The notes: generated by a model from the sequence alone, not told the origin. A stretch of DNA of 64,000 nucleotides from Ipomoea triloba (GCF_003576645.1 NC_044922.1:20433626-20497625), one strand, 5' to 3'; counted from the stretch's first letter, positions 29,575 to 41,320 are shown. Numbers and translations: made by a program.

Positions 29575-30050
29575 TGGAAGTTGGCGAGGGAGGAGAAGGC
29601 AGCGGTGGCGGTGAGGTACGGCGGCGGCGAGGGGGGTGGTGAGAGGTGGCAGGCAATGGCGGGAGAGAAGGCAGCGGAGAAGGAGGAGATACGGAGGTGG
29701 AAATCAGCAGTAGTTTGTCGGATAAGGGCGATGGCGGGTGCTCTTTGTGTGGTCGCGGTGCGCTGGAGGCGCGAGGTCGCGGCGGTGCTGGGCGGTTCGG
29801 TCCTGGGAGGAAGAGGCGGAGGAGGGAAAGAGCAAAGGTGGCGGCTGCGGCTTCACGGAAGAGGATGAAGAAGAGAGCAGTGGCGGAGGAGATGGAAGGC
29901 TGATGCGGTGGACGGAAGAAGTAACGCAATACCACCGGCTCAAAGCTCTACAAGAGCTCCGGCCGGAGGCCGGCGGTGGAGCTTGTACTGACCAGAGACG
30001 GGAGAGAAGGGAGGAGAGCTTTAGGGTTTCCTTAGGGTTTCGTATCAATT
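29575..30050. other. GC-rich low-complexity block with overlapping frames on both strands
   Basis: A GGCGGNGG-rich stretch, unusual for this AT-rich window. Read on the minus strand it starts with two AAACCCTAA copies (30022-30042), common in plant 5' leaders. A 114-codon frame follows from ATG 30048, rich in Ser and Pro (SLPSPPPLLSSSSSSVKPQP), like a plastid or mitochondrial transit peptide or a decayed exon. Other frames on both strands are equally open because of the GC bias, so I do not call a gene. It may be the 5' end of the same locus as 29112-29468. Confidence 0.4.
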
Positions 30051-30775
30051 CCCTATATATTTGCTTTTTATGTGACCCTCTAGCTTTATTAGTATAAGAG
30101 ATTCTTATTAGGGATGATTTATCAAGAGTAGAAGAACAACATTACTCTTTGGGATGATTAAAGGTGTGTTTAGTTTGCAGATGGGAATCAGAATAGGAAT
30201 AATAATCAAATACTTGGTAATGATAATGAGTTTTGATGAAAGTATTTTGCATGTTTAGTAATAGGGTATATTTAAAATGCTTGTCAATATTGATTTTTGG
30301 TTATGTATGACCATATAATGGTTATAAAAGTTTTAAAAATACAAAAATAAAAAGTAAAGGCAATTGATCCTAATATAATGACATCCAAAGCACTAATATT
30401 TTTTTGGTCAGGCCACGAGATGTCCTGAGCAGACCCTAACTATATATGAGGCACTTTTAAACCCGTACCATACTCAAACTAATCTCGTTTGCACGGGGTC
30501 GACCTAATTAAGGGGCAAAGTGCTGGCCATATTGATTTTTCCATCCAAGAGGGAGTTCGAACATCCGACCTCTCTTAAAAGACAAATGTACATGGTCACT
30601 CTCTCTCACTTCATTCTCAATTGGCCTGACAAAAATCAAGAAAAACCTATATTGAGGTTGCTCTAAGTATACACTTGCCCAATTATTGTAAGAGAATGAT
30701 TACCTAATAAAGAGAAAAATATCTATTTAGAGTTCAATTCCATGGTCCAATAATCCCAATATTAGATAGGAAATA

Positions 30776-30921
30776 CATGCCAAAGACCTTGTGGTCAAGT
30801 GGTATCCGGTGTCCCGATTAACACTCCCACATGGATGATGGGAGTGGGTTCAAGCCTCAGTGGAGGCAACTGTTGACTCGTTATGCTTGCTTTAGATAGA
30901 GTCAACAGTACTCAAAAAAGA
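30776..30921 (+). mobile_element. tRNA-derived SINE, 146 bp
   Basis: Has a pol III A-box-like GTGGTCAAGTGG (30791-30802) and a B-box-like GGTTCAAGCCT (30847-30857), ends with GTACTCAAAAAAG, and is flanked by a 12-bp duplication AGATAGGAAATA (30764-30775, 30922-30933). Confidence 0.88.
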
Positions 30922-31582
30922 AGATAGGAAATAGGGGCCAAAAATAAAATTTTATTGTGTGATAGAGTTTTCATACCTTGTATGTATATATTCTGTCACA
31001 TATATTTAGGCTTGACTTAACTGAAATAAATACATAGTTTTGTATCTTTTCATTTATATACTTGCTCACCATTTGTTTTCAAAAAAAAAAAAAATACTTG
31101 CTCACCATTAGGCTTATTTAATGAAGATATTGGGTTTGTATTGAATTGGGAAAAATAAAACCATCACCAGATCATGGTGGTTTTTTTTTTTTTTAAATAG
31201 GATGATGTTGGTAGTCAAAATTTAGGCAAATGCGGCCAAAAGAGAGTCAAAATTGGCAATTGCTAGGAAAGTCCTAAAGTGTTCATGTTGTTTTTGAGTA
31301 GACTACCAACAGGATCTTTGATTGCGACTACATATCCAACCCAATCCAATCTAATCATCTTAACAAATGGTTGGATTTTTTATTTATTTTTTGTAAATTA
31401 TCCTTATTGTTTTATCTTTTCTATTTTCACTATTTGTTTTTTTAGAGTGTTCCACCCGACAGGGTGGATTTAGAACATTCTTGGAACCTGCAAATCTTCG
31501 TTTACATGGTGCGTGAGGCCCTTGCCGAGATTATATGTTCAACCTAAATAATTGCTTCCTCAAATTCTCAATCATATTTTTT

Positions 31583-31773
31583 TTATGGAAAAATTCTATT
31601 TGCACCACCTTAAAGGACAGTTTAGTTCGAAAACTTAAATTACCTTAGATAATAGGATTACTTTCAAGAAAGTAATGTAAGATTTTGAGAATGTAAGATT
31701 ACCTTCTTTGGTTAAGGGTTATAATTTAGGCTATATGAATCAATTTACTACAATATCCTAAAAAAAAAATAAA

Positions 31774-31807
<34 letters not shown>

Positions 31808-32046
31808 TGATTATTTATTTATTTATATGTATGGGGGTAATCACATTACCGGCACATTAGTTTTGAAATAATATAACATTACTATGTAATCTCATAACTT
31901 GAGCCAAAAAAGGTAATATAATATTACCATACTCAGATTACTAAGGTAATCTAAGATTACCTGAACCAAACACCCCCTATTATTATTTACATCCCCCTTT
32001 GATAGGTTTGCTAGCTTTATAGGTGGTGTAAAATGTAAATAGAACA
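31583..32046. repeat. Nested MITE relics
   Basis: Outer inverted pair: TTCTATTTGCACCACCT at the left and AGGTGGTGTAAAATGTAAATAGAA at the right. Inside, a second pair: the right end inverted reads AGGGGGTGTTTGGTTCAGG, with GATTACCTTAG phrases shared with the left side. A TA run lies at 31770-31795. Boundaries are approximate. Confidence 0.45.
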
Positions 32047-32049
32047 ATT

Positions 32050-33180
32050 TACTATTTGCATTACCTTCATTAAAGTTAGTTAAAGCATTATGTTTTTTTT
32101 TTAAAAATATTTATTATTTATTATTTATTTTAAAAAAAAAAACTCAATCTCTCGCCTTCTCCACTGAAAAGGCAGCCCAGTGGGTTGCCTTCTCCGGTGA
32201 TAGAGACTTATCAATAGTGTGTTCCAAATTGACTTATGTATTAACCTGCTTTTTGCGTTTCCACAAATAATAAACTTATTAGTGTATGAAGTTTACAAAC
32301 CAAATCTGCTCATTTCGGTAACAAGCCAATTGTTATATTCTTACCTATTTAAGATTTAATTACTAAATGAATATTAAACCGGAAGACTAAATTTGGAACA
32401 AAATTATAATCAAGGGATTATTTGTGGTCAAATTAAAAGTCATGGATAAAAATTGATAAATGTTAATAGTAAATTGGACATTTTTAGATTCTTGTAGAAT
32501 TAACTCTACAGATGTATAAGCTCATAAATGATAGACATTAGAAGCGATTAAACGGATTGATCAACTCAACTCCATTATCGTAATTAATTTGAACCTTTTG
32601 GGCTTACTAATGACTCACAAGTGCACATTAAGTTGTTTAGATGCACGTGATTAACCCTAAACTTAGGGTGTTTTGGTTGACAGGTTTAACTATCAGGAAC
32701 AAAAATGGATTCAGAAATGTAGTCCAGTGGAGGAGAAATATAATAACAAATATTGTTGGATATTGACGAAAAATAAAACACATCAAAACCTTAAAAAAAT
32801 ATTCATAACAAAATATAAAACATAATTAATTTGATAAAATATTTCAAATAAAGAATACGTTGTACTTTTCAAAAAAAAAAAAACACGTAAATTACACATC
32901 TCATTATTAATATAAAAATTATATATATATATAAAGCCATAAAAAAAAGGCCAAAAAAGAAGTGTGTTGCTAACAGGATTCAAACACGCAACATATCACA
33001 AGACAACACGCACTTATACCGCCTCGTCTAGCCACTTCATTGATTATTATATCTGTTTTTATATATTTATACTAAAACGTGTACTATATATACATATATT
33101 CATACAAAGGCTATATATGGGGTGTAAGTGGGGTGAGTGGGGGCAGCTGCCCCCACTGCCCCATAGTGGCTCCGCCTCTG
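32050..33180. other. Intergenic, no gene recognised
   Basis: AT-rich, with homopolymer runs. A 20-bp perfect palindrome GTGGGGGCAGCTGCCCCCAC lies at about 33137-33156, followed by CCATAGTGGCTCCGCCTCTG, a phrase common in old plant transposon remnants. Confidence 0.5.
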
Positions 33181-33536
33181 TTCAGGAATAAGTATCAAAG
33201 TCATTGTTATTCTTTGGTTAATAGGTTTTTAGAATACTAGTATGGCGTTTGATTACCCCATTAATTGCAAAACACATTCCCTAATAAAATAAGAGTTTCA
33301 ATTTCCTTCTTTCTCCTCTTCCCCAACTATTAATAATTATTCCCATTTCACCCTACTACCAAACATGCAAAATACTTTTGCCAAAACCCATTAATTACCA
33401 TTACCAAGTATTTGATACCCATTCCCATTCTGATTCCGATTCCCATGTGCAAACCAAACACACCCTTAATGATTTTTATTAGTTGTTGGGGAAAAAAAAC
33501 AAAACAAAAAGAGAGCTTTGAACCTAACTAATGCCT

Positions 33537-33540
<4 letters not shown>

Positions 33541-33601
<61 letters not shown>
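33541..33601. repeat. (TA)n microsatellite
   Basis: Sixty bases of TA. It follows a 31-bp phrase starting TTTGAACCTAACTAATGCCT at 33517, which recurs at 34487 in front of another TA-rich block. Confidence 0.9.
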
Positions 33602-33603
<2 letters not shown>

Positions 33604-34486
33604 GATTGTATTCAGGTTAGGACTATTAGAGTTTAGAGGATTAATAGGATTCATCTTAGCCATTGATTTATAAAAATTAATGGTGTAGATGTCGGGGTTT
33701 TTTAATTAGTTATTATGTTTAAATAGGTAATGTTTGGGCGTGCAGAAGGATTGAGGGGTATTTGCGTCTTTGCTCAGTGGGGTTTATTTTCGAATCGCTG
33801 ATTTATCGCATTCCTATTGGAGGTTAATTTCCGCCTCTTCGTTTTCTTCGTTTCTTTTGACAGAGCTTCCGTTTGGTGTGCTTGTCTTCTTTTCGGCGGT
33901 CTGAGGCGAGTCTCTCTGCGGTGGAGTGTGGCGTATATTCAGGCGCACGGATGGCAGACGGTGGCAGGTCTCGGCTTCGATTGGAGAGGGCTGGTAGTGC
34001 AGCAGGTCGAGGTACGCATATGCGATTTCTACACTCCTTTTTTTTTTTTTTCTCGCAGTTGGCAAAGCTTAGTCATCGTTTTTTTTTTGTTCGGTTTTTA
34101 GGTTTATAGCCATTGCATGTGTTTATTATGGGGGTGGTGGTTGCCATTTTTGTTCCGGCGACCTCCCAGTGTTGGGATGGGGATGTTTGTTATCAGAGGC
34201 ATGTGGCGGCCGGGGGGTTAGGGTTTATGTGTTTTTTGTTTGTTTTTGTTGTTTTCTGCCATTGCATGTGTTTGTTGTGGGGGTGGTGATTTGCGGTTTT
34301 GGTTCACATCAAATTGTTTGGTGATGCGACGGGGGTGGGAATGTGTGATAGGGGCAAGGTTACCAGAGGCATGTGCCGGGGTGGGGGTAGGGTTTCTTTT
34401 TTATTTTATTTTATTAAATAATGCATCTTAAGTTTCAACAACTCACGCACCTTAAGCATACATATCACGCACCTTAAGAATACAAC
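33602..34486. other. Moderately GC-rich insertion between two copies of a direct repeat, no gene assigned
   Basis: Starts GAGGATTGTATTCAGGTTAGG and contains CCATTGATTTATAAAAATTAATGG, typical of Mutator-type or Helitron non-autonomous elements. At 33950-34400 the sequence has GGGGGTGGTGG and CGGCGACC stretches with TTGCATGTGTTTGTTGTGGG repeated twice (34112, 34262). Short plus frames exist but I recognise no domain. Confidence 0.45.
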
Positions 34487-35110
34487 TTTGAACCTAACTA
34501 ATGCCTCAATAATATATGTATATATATACATATATATATGTATATGTATATATATACATATATGTATATATATGTATACATATACATATATGTATATATA
34601 TATATACATATATGTATATATATACATATACATATATGTATGTATATATATATACATATATGTATGTATGTGTATATATATATATGTATGTATATGGAAG
34701 CGTTCAGGTGCGGGTATATTTTCCCGTGCGGTTGTGCGGTACTCACCTTAAAAATTAAAATGGAAAACCTTAAGTACACAAACCACGCACCTTAAGCTAA
34801 AACACAAATTACGCACATAAAGTTTTTAAATGGTGTACCTTCAGTTTAGAACACACTGCAAGTACACAAACCACACACATTAAATACACTAGTCATGCAC
34901 CTTAAAAACACAAACCACGCACCTAAGGTTTTAAAATGACGCATCTTAAGTTTCAACAACTCACGCACCTTAAGTATACATATCACGCACCTTAAGAATG
35001 AAAACAACGCACATTAAGAAGGGAAACCACGCACCTTAAGTTTCAACACTCACGCATCTTAAGAAGAAAATTACGCACCAAAAGTCACCACACAACCGAA
35101 CGAAAAACAC
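34431..35110. repeat. ACGCACCTTAAG repeat cluster with inverted ends
   Basis: More than fifteen copies of CACGCACCTTAAG or close variants, interrupted by a TA/TATG-rich stretch (34508-34694). TTCCCGTGCGGTTGTGCGG at 34720-34738 is echoed in inverse at about 35090-35120 (CACCGCACGGGAACTGAATT), so 34700-35130 looks like a small element with inverted ends. Non-coding. Confidence 0.6.
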
Positions 35111-35128
35111 CCCACCGCACGGGAACTG

Positions 35129-35172
<44 letters not shown>

Positions 35173-35380
35173 TTTCGGAGGAAAAGTAAAAAATAATGTA
35201 GAATCCTAAGTAAGCAATGTGCTTTGTTTTACCTAATTCAAGTTGAGGATTCTATAAAACTGTGCACAGCAAAATTACCAAATAATCCATATTCCATATA
35301 TAAAATCACCTTCAAAGGTGCTGTTAAAAATTAAAGGGATAAGAGTCCAATAACTCTCTAATTATATTGATTTGTGTAAT

Positions 35381-35423
35381 GAACATATACTACATTATAA
35401 CAGAGTCAGTAGTACTAAAAAAA
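35381..35423 (+). mobile_element. 5'-truncated SINE stub, 43 bp
   Basis: Only the 3' tail is present (CAGAGTCAGTAGTACTAAAAA), like the tail of the SINE at 30776-30921. It is bracketed by a perfect 15-bp duplication ATTGATTTGTGTAAT (35366-35380, 35424-35438). Confidence 0.75.
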
Positions 35424-35859
35424 ATTGATTTGTGTAATTAGAGCCTTCAACTTCAAAGAGCTGCAATTAGAACCTTAAACTTACAAAAAAGTGCAATTAA
35501 ACGATTTTGTAAGTTACCTTTAGGTAACCAGTAAATTATTGGTGATTAGATTTTTCAAGCTGATTTAGCGTCTTGAAGTCGCATCCACATATTTTTTTAT
35601 TATATATTGTATTAAATTTTATTTTTAATTAGTAATAATAATAATAGATTAAAAAGAAAAAAAATTAAAGAAACTCCGGCTAGTAAAATCCAAAACCCAC
35701 GAAGCTCGCAACTACCGTCGGGCTTTTGTCAAAGCTACCGAAAAATAGCTCATTCACCAACAAAACAAGAGAGGAAACGCCTGTAAGCACACACTTCAAA
35801 CTAGCAACCTTACAAGCCAAGAACGAAGCCCACCACCCTCACCAATTGGTAAATTAAAC

Positions 35860-36260
35860 TTTTAGAATAAAGAAACAGGGAGAATAAATTATGATAGAAA
35901 AGGGAAAGAAAGCTTTTATTGAATAAGAAGGAAAGAAACAAAAACAAGGCTGCCAACAAATAGCACCTCCAGCAAGAACTAACTCCTACCCAGCTTCTAG
36001 AGCTCAAAGGAACATTTAAAGTAAATTATTCCATGCCTACCTCTTACTAAGAGATTACAATTTATAGTGTCAGGAGGTGAACAAATGAAGGAAAAGGAGA
36101 AGATTGTGAGACTGATTTTTTTCTGTTAAATCCCATGATTTAAGCTTTCCCATTTTCTGTCTGATTAGCTTAATTTGCTGTCCCAATTTCTTGCTTTCCA
36201 TTCCTGTGTTGAATTCCTCTTCTGCGTGAGTAGACCACCCATTTCTTTGGGTGTGTATAA
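35860..36260 (-). repeat. 3' LTR of gypsy element
   Basis: 401 bp; the coding-strand start reads TTATACACACCCAAAG where the 5' LTR has TGATACACACCC, so the TG end is mutated. Confidence 0.85.
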
Positions 36261-36261
36261 C

Positions 36262-37656
36262 TGCCACCCTCCATGGAAATAACCTTGTCCTCAAGGTTTG
36301 AGTGGGGAAACTGCCCCCGGAAATCGGACACGTCCATCCATGTAGCATCGTCTTTAGAGCGGCCTTCCCACTATACCAGAATCTGGGAAATTCCCTACTG
36401 TTGACGATTATCCAGGATAGTGTGTGGTTCATATCTTGGTTCTGTAACCGCCATGTCTTGGGGCAGGTCAGTAATTGGTGTGTGATTGCCTGCTACTCGT
36501 CGGAGTTGTGACACATGAAATATTGGGTGGACCTTTGCAGTAGTAGGCAATGCTAATTTATAGGAAACAGAACTGAATTTCTGGAGAACGGTGTAGGGAC
36601 CATAATAACGGGGAGCCAACTTTTGGTTTACACGATTATGGAGTGTGGATTGACGGTGTGGCCGGATCTTCAATAGCACTTTGTCTCCTATAGTAAATTC
36701 CAGATCGCGCCGCTTAGTATTTGCAACTTTCATCATCCAATTCTGAGCTTTTTCCAAATTATAACGAAGCTGTCTAAGCATCTCATTTCTATCAATATGT
36801 TCGTCAACAACTGCCTGGACTTTAAACTCTCCTGGTAAATGTTGTATCAGTGTTGGTAGTGGTTGCCCGTACACAATTTGGAAAGGCATGAGGCCTGCAG
36901 CACTATGAAAGGTGGTATTGTACCAATATTCGACCTAATGGAGGAAGCGTCCCCATTGCTTCGACTGTTCGGAGGTCATACACTGTAGGTACTGCTCAAG
37001 GCATTGGTTGAGGACTTCGGACTGACCATCAGTCTGCGGGTGGTAGGTTGTACTCATGCGCAGCTTAGTGCTCCATTTATAAAAAAATTTCATCCAAAAA
37101 GTACTAAGAAAAATTGGATCTCGATCACTGACTATCAATCTTGGTACCCATGTAGTCGTACTATCTCCCTGGCAAATATACCAGCAAGAGACTTGGCTGT
37201 GAATGGGTGTCGTAGTCCTATGAAGTGGGCATATTTGGTGAAACGGTCTATGACCACCCAAATGCAATCGAATCCGTAGGAACGTGGAAAACTTGTGATG
37301 AAATTCATTGTAATGTCCTCCCATAGAGCTGTTGGAATAGGGAGAGGTTATAGCAACCCGGCCGGTGCCATTGTGTCATATTTATTCTTTTGACACACAA
37401 GGCATTCTGCCACGAAGTTCTGAATTCGCTTCATCATACCTTTCCAATAAACACTAGCAGCAAGTCGGCGGTACGTGCGATAAGCTCTAGAATGCCCTCC
37501 CATTGGTGTAGCGTGAAATTCCTCTAAGAAGCGAGGAATCCAAGGTGACGTGGCTGGTAGAACAATGCGTCCCTTATAGAATAAACGGCCTTGAAGAAGT
37601 TGGAAGGGAGGGTGGCTAGTCGGGTTGTTCCAAAGCTGTTGGGCAATACGGCTCAA
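36262..37656 (-). pseudogene. gypsy integrase and chromodomain, broken
   Basis: 37656-37348 holds the HHCC region (GGHSRAYRTYRRLAASVYWK, then CLVCQKNKYDT). 37324-36935 holds the core with frameshifts (VSDRDPIFLSTFW, YHPQTDGQSEVLNQCLEQYL). 36889-36395 is the C-terminal part (FTIGDKVLLKIRPHRQST, then HPIFHVSQLRR). The frame then has two TAG codons at likely former CAG (Gln) positions before chromodomain-like sequence at about 36360-36280 (DDATWMDVSDFRGQFPHSNL, EDKV). Chromodomains in such elements steer integration to particular chromatin. Confidence 0.85.
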
Positions 37657-37686
37657 TTCGGAGTCCTCAGAAATTTATTTATCTAA

Positions 37687-38974
37687 TTAATCCCAATCTA
37701 ACCATATTGGTAGGGACAATGCTGATATTTCAAGGTCTTCATTTTGCCGGGATAAAGCATCTGCTGCATTATTCAATCTCCCTGGCTTGTACACAACCTC
37801 AAAGTCATACTCCATAAGCTTGGCCACCCAATTTTGTTGAGCTGGAGTGGTGATGCACTGTTGCAATAAGTGGCAGAGACTTCGATGATCTGTACGCACT
37901 ATAAATCGTCGCCCCATGAGATACGACATCCAATGCTGAATTGCCAAAACCAAGGCCATTAGTTGTTTTTCATATGTAGATCTTGCCAAGGTTTGACCGG
38001 AGAGTCCTTTGCTAAAATATGCGATTGGCCGCTGTTCTTGTAGTAACACTGCCCCAATCCCTGCCCCAGATGCATCACATTCAATTATAAATAGTTGTGA
38101 AAAATCAGGAGTTGCCATCACAGGAGAGGTGGTTGCTGCAGTTTTGAGTTCTTCAAAAGTTGTTGGTGCCGCATCAGACCATATGAATTTTTCCCTTGCT
38201 TCTTTCTTTAAAAGCACTGTAAGAGGCTGTGCTATTTTCCTATAGTTTTTAATGAACCTTCGATAATAGCCTGTAAGTCCCAAGAACCCTCGAACAACCT
38301 TGATAGATTTTGGTATGGGCCAACGAAGAACACTTGAAACCTTAGATGGGTCCATTGCCACCCCGAATTTGGAAACAATGTGGCCTAAATACTCCATAGA
38401 GGTCGGTCCGAACTGGCATTTTTTTAGATTAGCTTTCAGTTTATGTTCGCAGAGAGTCTCTAAAACCACTGCTAAGTGCTTTAAATGGTCCTTCCAATCC
38501 ATACTGTACACCAAAATGTCGTCACAGGATACTAAGACGAATTGACGAAGATAAGGCCGGAAAATGTCATTCATTATCGCTTGGAAAGTGGCTAGTGCAT
38601 TAGAACGGCATTACCAAGAACTCGTAGTGTCCAAAGTGCGTAAGAAATGATGTTTTGGCGACATCGGCTAGAGCTACTCTAATCTGGTGGTAACTGGAAC
38701 GGAGGTCAATCTTCGAAAAGTACCTTGCACCGTGAAGTTCATCCAACATCTCCTGTATCACTGGAACGGGATATTTATCTGGTATAGTCACCTTGTTGAG
38801 TTTACGATAGTCAACGCAAAAACGCCAACTACCATCCTTTTTCTTGACTAATAAAACAGGGTTGGAAAAGGGTGATGAACTGGGCTGGATGATACCTGCA
38901 GTGAGCATGTCACCCACCAATCTTTCAATCTCATTTCTTTTATTATTGCCATAACGATAAGGCTTTACACTCAC
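37687..38974 (-). pseudogene. gypsy reverse transcriptase and RNase H, broken
   Basis: 38974-38600 has [20 protein letters not shown] and [13 protein letters not shown], and ends at YEFLVMPF with a small deletion that removes part of the conserved GLTNAP region. 38574-37687 continues with the catalytic CDDILVYS, then LGLTGYYRRFIKNYRKIA, and RNase H (IECDASGAGIGAVLLQE, TDHRSLCHLLQQ), ending near WLDWD. The deletion between the two frames makes it non-functional. Confidence 0.9.
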
Positions 38975-39060
38975 CGGAGAGGATCTAGTGTGTAAGACAA
39001 TCTGATGGCCATTCTGTTGAAAAGGAGGCAGGCCGTGGGGTTCCCGAAAAACTGTTGGTG

Positions 39061-39588
39061 TTACTGCAAAAGATCCCCCAACTGCGAAAGTTGACTGTGT
39101 GAAATGTTACTAGCATCCTGTACTGTTGTCGGCAGAATTGAGATTTCCCAAAGCAAACCACAATATTCAAAGTCATTCATTTTTTCTAATGAGTTGTAGG
39201 AGATGGGTAATCGAGCTAGAGCTGGGTCACTAACCAATCGGATTGGACCAGCACTGAATTCAAATTCCATGATTAGTGTTGCCCAATTTGCCTTGACATC
39301 CCCTAGTGTTTCCAACCAAGCTATGCCTAGAATCAAGTCCACCCCTCCCAGAGGAAAAACAAAACAATCTAATTGCATTCTTACCGGACCCAAATCCACT
39401 GGTAAATTTGAAAATTTACCGTCTGATTCCGTGCGGCGCCTATCACCCAAACGTACGCCGAACTTCGTGGTAGGCTCTAATGGGTGCGGGATGCGATCAA
39501 TCAAATGGTGGGAGATGAAATTGTGGCTCGCCCCACTATCCACCATTATAACGACACCCATGTCCGCAATTCTGCCCCAAAATTTCAT
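39061..39588 (-). pseudogene. gypsy protease region
   Basis: VVIMVDSGASHNFISHHLID is the aspartic protease active-site segment, followed by VDLILGIAWLETLGDVKANW. This frame overlaps the end of gag by four bases; the reading frame changes again near 39061-38985. Confidence 0.85.
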
Positions 39589-40898
39589 TGTTTTAGGTCC
39601 GTCATTCTGCCCATGGCTATCAATGGAAGCTCAAGCAAGGAGAATTGTGAAGCATCTACCGAAAAGTCTCCCTCGGTAGTGTGAATATCGTTACTGTTGG
39701 TTCCGCCTTCATTACTCTCGTCATCCTCTCCTGCTATCAGTGTTTGGAGTGATTTATTGGGGCAGACATGTAATGGACTATAGGGTTGCTGACATCTAAA
39801 ACAAAGCCCGCGTGCGCGCATGTCCAAGTACTCCTTGTTGGAATAACGACGTGGTAGAGCCCGAGAAGTGACCGATTCAGAGTTGGAGTTGCACAGGGAC
39901 GATTGCGTAGAAGGAAATGTCGTTTGTGTCTGGGAAGAGAAGGAAGATGCTGGTTTTTTATTGTAAAATTGAGATTGGGCTGGATTGGGTTTGGGCTGAG
40001 AATATCTCGAAGAAGAATGGGTTTGAAATGTCTTCTCAAGCCTAGTAGACCAAGTGGATTTATTATATTTAGGGATTTTATTGAATGTTGCCTCTTCAAC
40101 GTGTAAATGGCATCTCGGAAGTCGACTAGTGGAAACAAATTCAATCTCCCGATCTACAGCGTGAGCCACTCGCATTGCCGTTCGAAGATCCATTACATCA
40201 TTCGGCCGAAGTCGCACCTGAATTGCTGGTTTCAAACCATTTAGAAAGAGCCCCAACTGAATGTGAGGCGCTAGACCCGGAATCTGGGCAACTCGAGCTC
40301 TGAACGTATTGGCAAATTCATCAACAGTTTATGTTTGACGCATCGCGGCCAATTGTTCAATAGGAGGCCCAGAAAGTTCACCACCAAATTCTTCCAAAAG
40401 TTCTGATGTGAACTGACTCCATGTGAGAGATGGATATTTTTGTTGAAGCCACCGCAGCCAATGGAGTGCCGGTCCTTCCATACTGATGAAAGCAGTTGGC
40501 ACATTCAAATCGTCACGAGTGCAATGAATGGCAAAGAATTGATCTGCTCGAGCCAACCATCCGACTGGATCTGTACCATCAAATGTCGGGGATCTCTAAT
40601 CTGTTAGATTGAAGTGGATGATCGCCCTAAGGAACTTACTGTAATGACACCGATGACACAGGTGTGGAATTAGTAGTGTCTGAAGAACTTCCATCCGACA
40701 GAGCCACCAGGGAGACACTAGAGTCTACAGAATGTTTCCCATGCAGTGAAAACAGTAGTTTAGCATTTTGGCCAGTGTCCCTTCTATACTATCCATTCGG
40801 GTAGTCATGTCGGACCGCAATGATCCGATTTCGGCTTGCATGTCATCCTGTTTCTTCTCTAACGAGTCAATACGATTGTCCATTCGTGTATTTTTCAT
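39585..40898 (-). pseudogene. gypsy gag with degenerate zinc knuckle
   Basis: A start ATG at 40898 gives MKNTRMDNRIDSLEKKQDD, the coiled start common in this lineage. After stops near 40730-40600, FAIHCTRDDLNVPTAFISME and HWLRWLQQKYPSLTWSQF represent the Gag core. A TAA near 40329 separates it from 40256-39585, which contains NGLKPAIQVRLRP and a knuckle CFRCQQPYSPLHVC. Confidence 0.82.
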
Positions 40899-40920
40899 TG
40901 AACGGCAGGTTGAACCAAAT

Positions 40921-41320
40921 TGTTAGAGTAAAGAAACAGGGAGAATAAATTATGATAGAAAAGGGAAACAAAGCTTTTATTGAATAAGAAGGAAAGAAAC
41001 AAAAACAAGGTTGCCAATAAATAGGACCTCCAGCAAGAACTAACTCTTACCCAGCTTCTAGAGCTCAAAGGAACATTTAAAGTAAATTATTCCATGCCTA
41101 CCTCTTACTAAGAGATTACATTTTATAGTGTCAGGAGGTGAACAAATGAAGGAAAAGGAGAAGATTGTGAGACTGATTCTTTTCTGTTAAATCCCATGAT
41201 TTAAGCTTTCCCATTTTCTGTCTGATTAGCTTGATTTGCTGTCCCAATTTCTTGCTTTCCATTCCTGTGTTGAATTCCTTTTTGCTTGAGTAGACCACCC
41301 ATTTCTTTGGGTGTGTATCA
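40921..41320 (-). repeat. 5' LTR of gypsy element
   Basis: 400 bp; on the coding strand TGATACACACCC to CTCTAACA, with intact TG and CA ends. TATA-like sequence is not obvious. Confidence 0.88.

Larger units (their letters stand above)
30162..33466. mobile_element. Possible Harbinger-type element or pair of MITE relics
   Basis: The left sequence AGGTGTGTTTAGTTTGCAGA and the inverse of the right, AGGGTGTGTTTGGTTTGCAC, match with gaps over about 130 bp, including CAAATACTTGGTAATG and AAGTATTTTGCATGTTT. TAA lies outside both ends (30159-30161, 33467-33469). Either one 3.3-kb non-autonomous element or two independent MITE copies facing each other. No coding capacity between. Confidence 0.5.
35860..41320 (-). 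mobile_element. Ty3/gypsy chromovirus-type LTR retrotransposon, decayed
   Basis: LTRs at 35860-36260 and 40921-41320 bracket gag, protease, reverse transcriptase, RNase H, integrase and a chromodomain in gypsy order on the minus strand. Flanks TAAAC and TGAAC look like a diverged 5-bp duplication. The LTRs differ at about 15 sites by eye (3-4%), older than the copia element. The DNA after the 5' LTR (ATTTGGTTCAACCTGCC) is not the common Met-tRNA primer site. Confidence 0.92.

Noticed and set aside
30841..30860. tRNA gene at the B-box-like sequence
   Set aside because: No cloverleaf can be drawn; A-tail and 12-bp flanking duplication identify a SINE.
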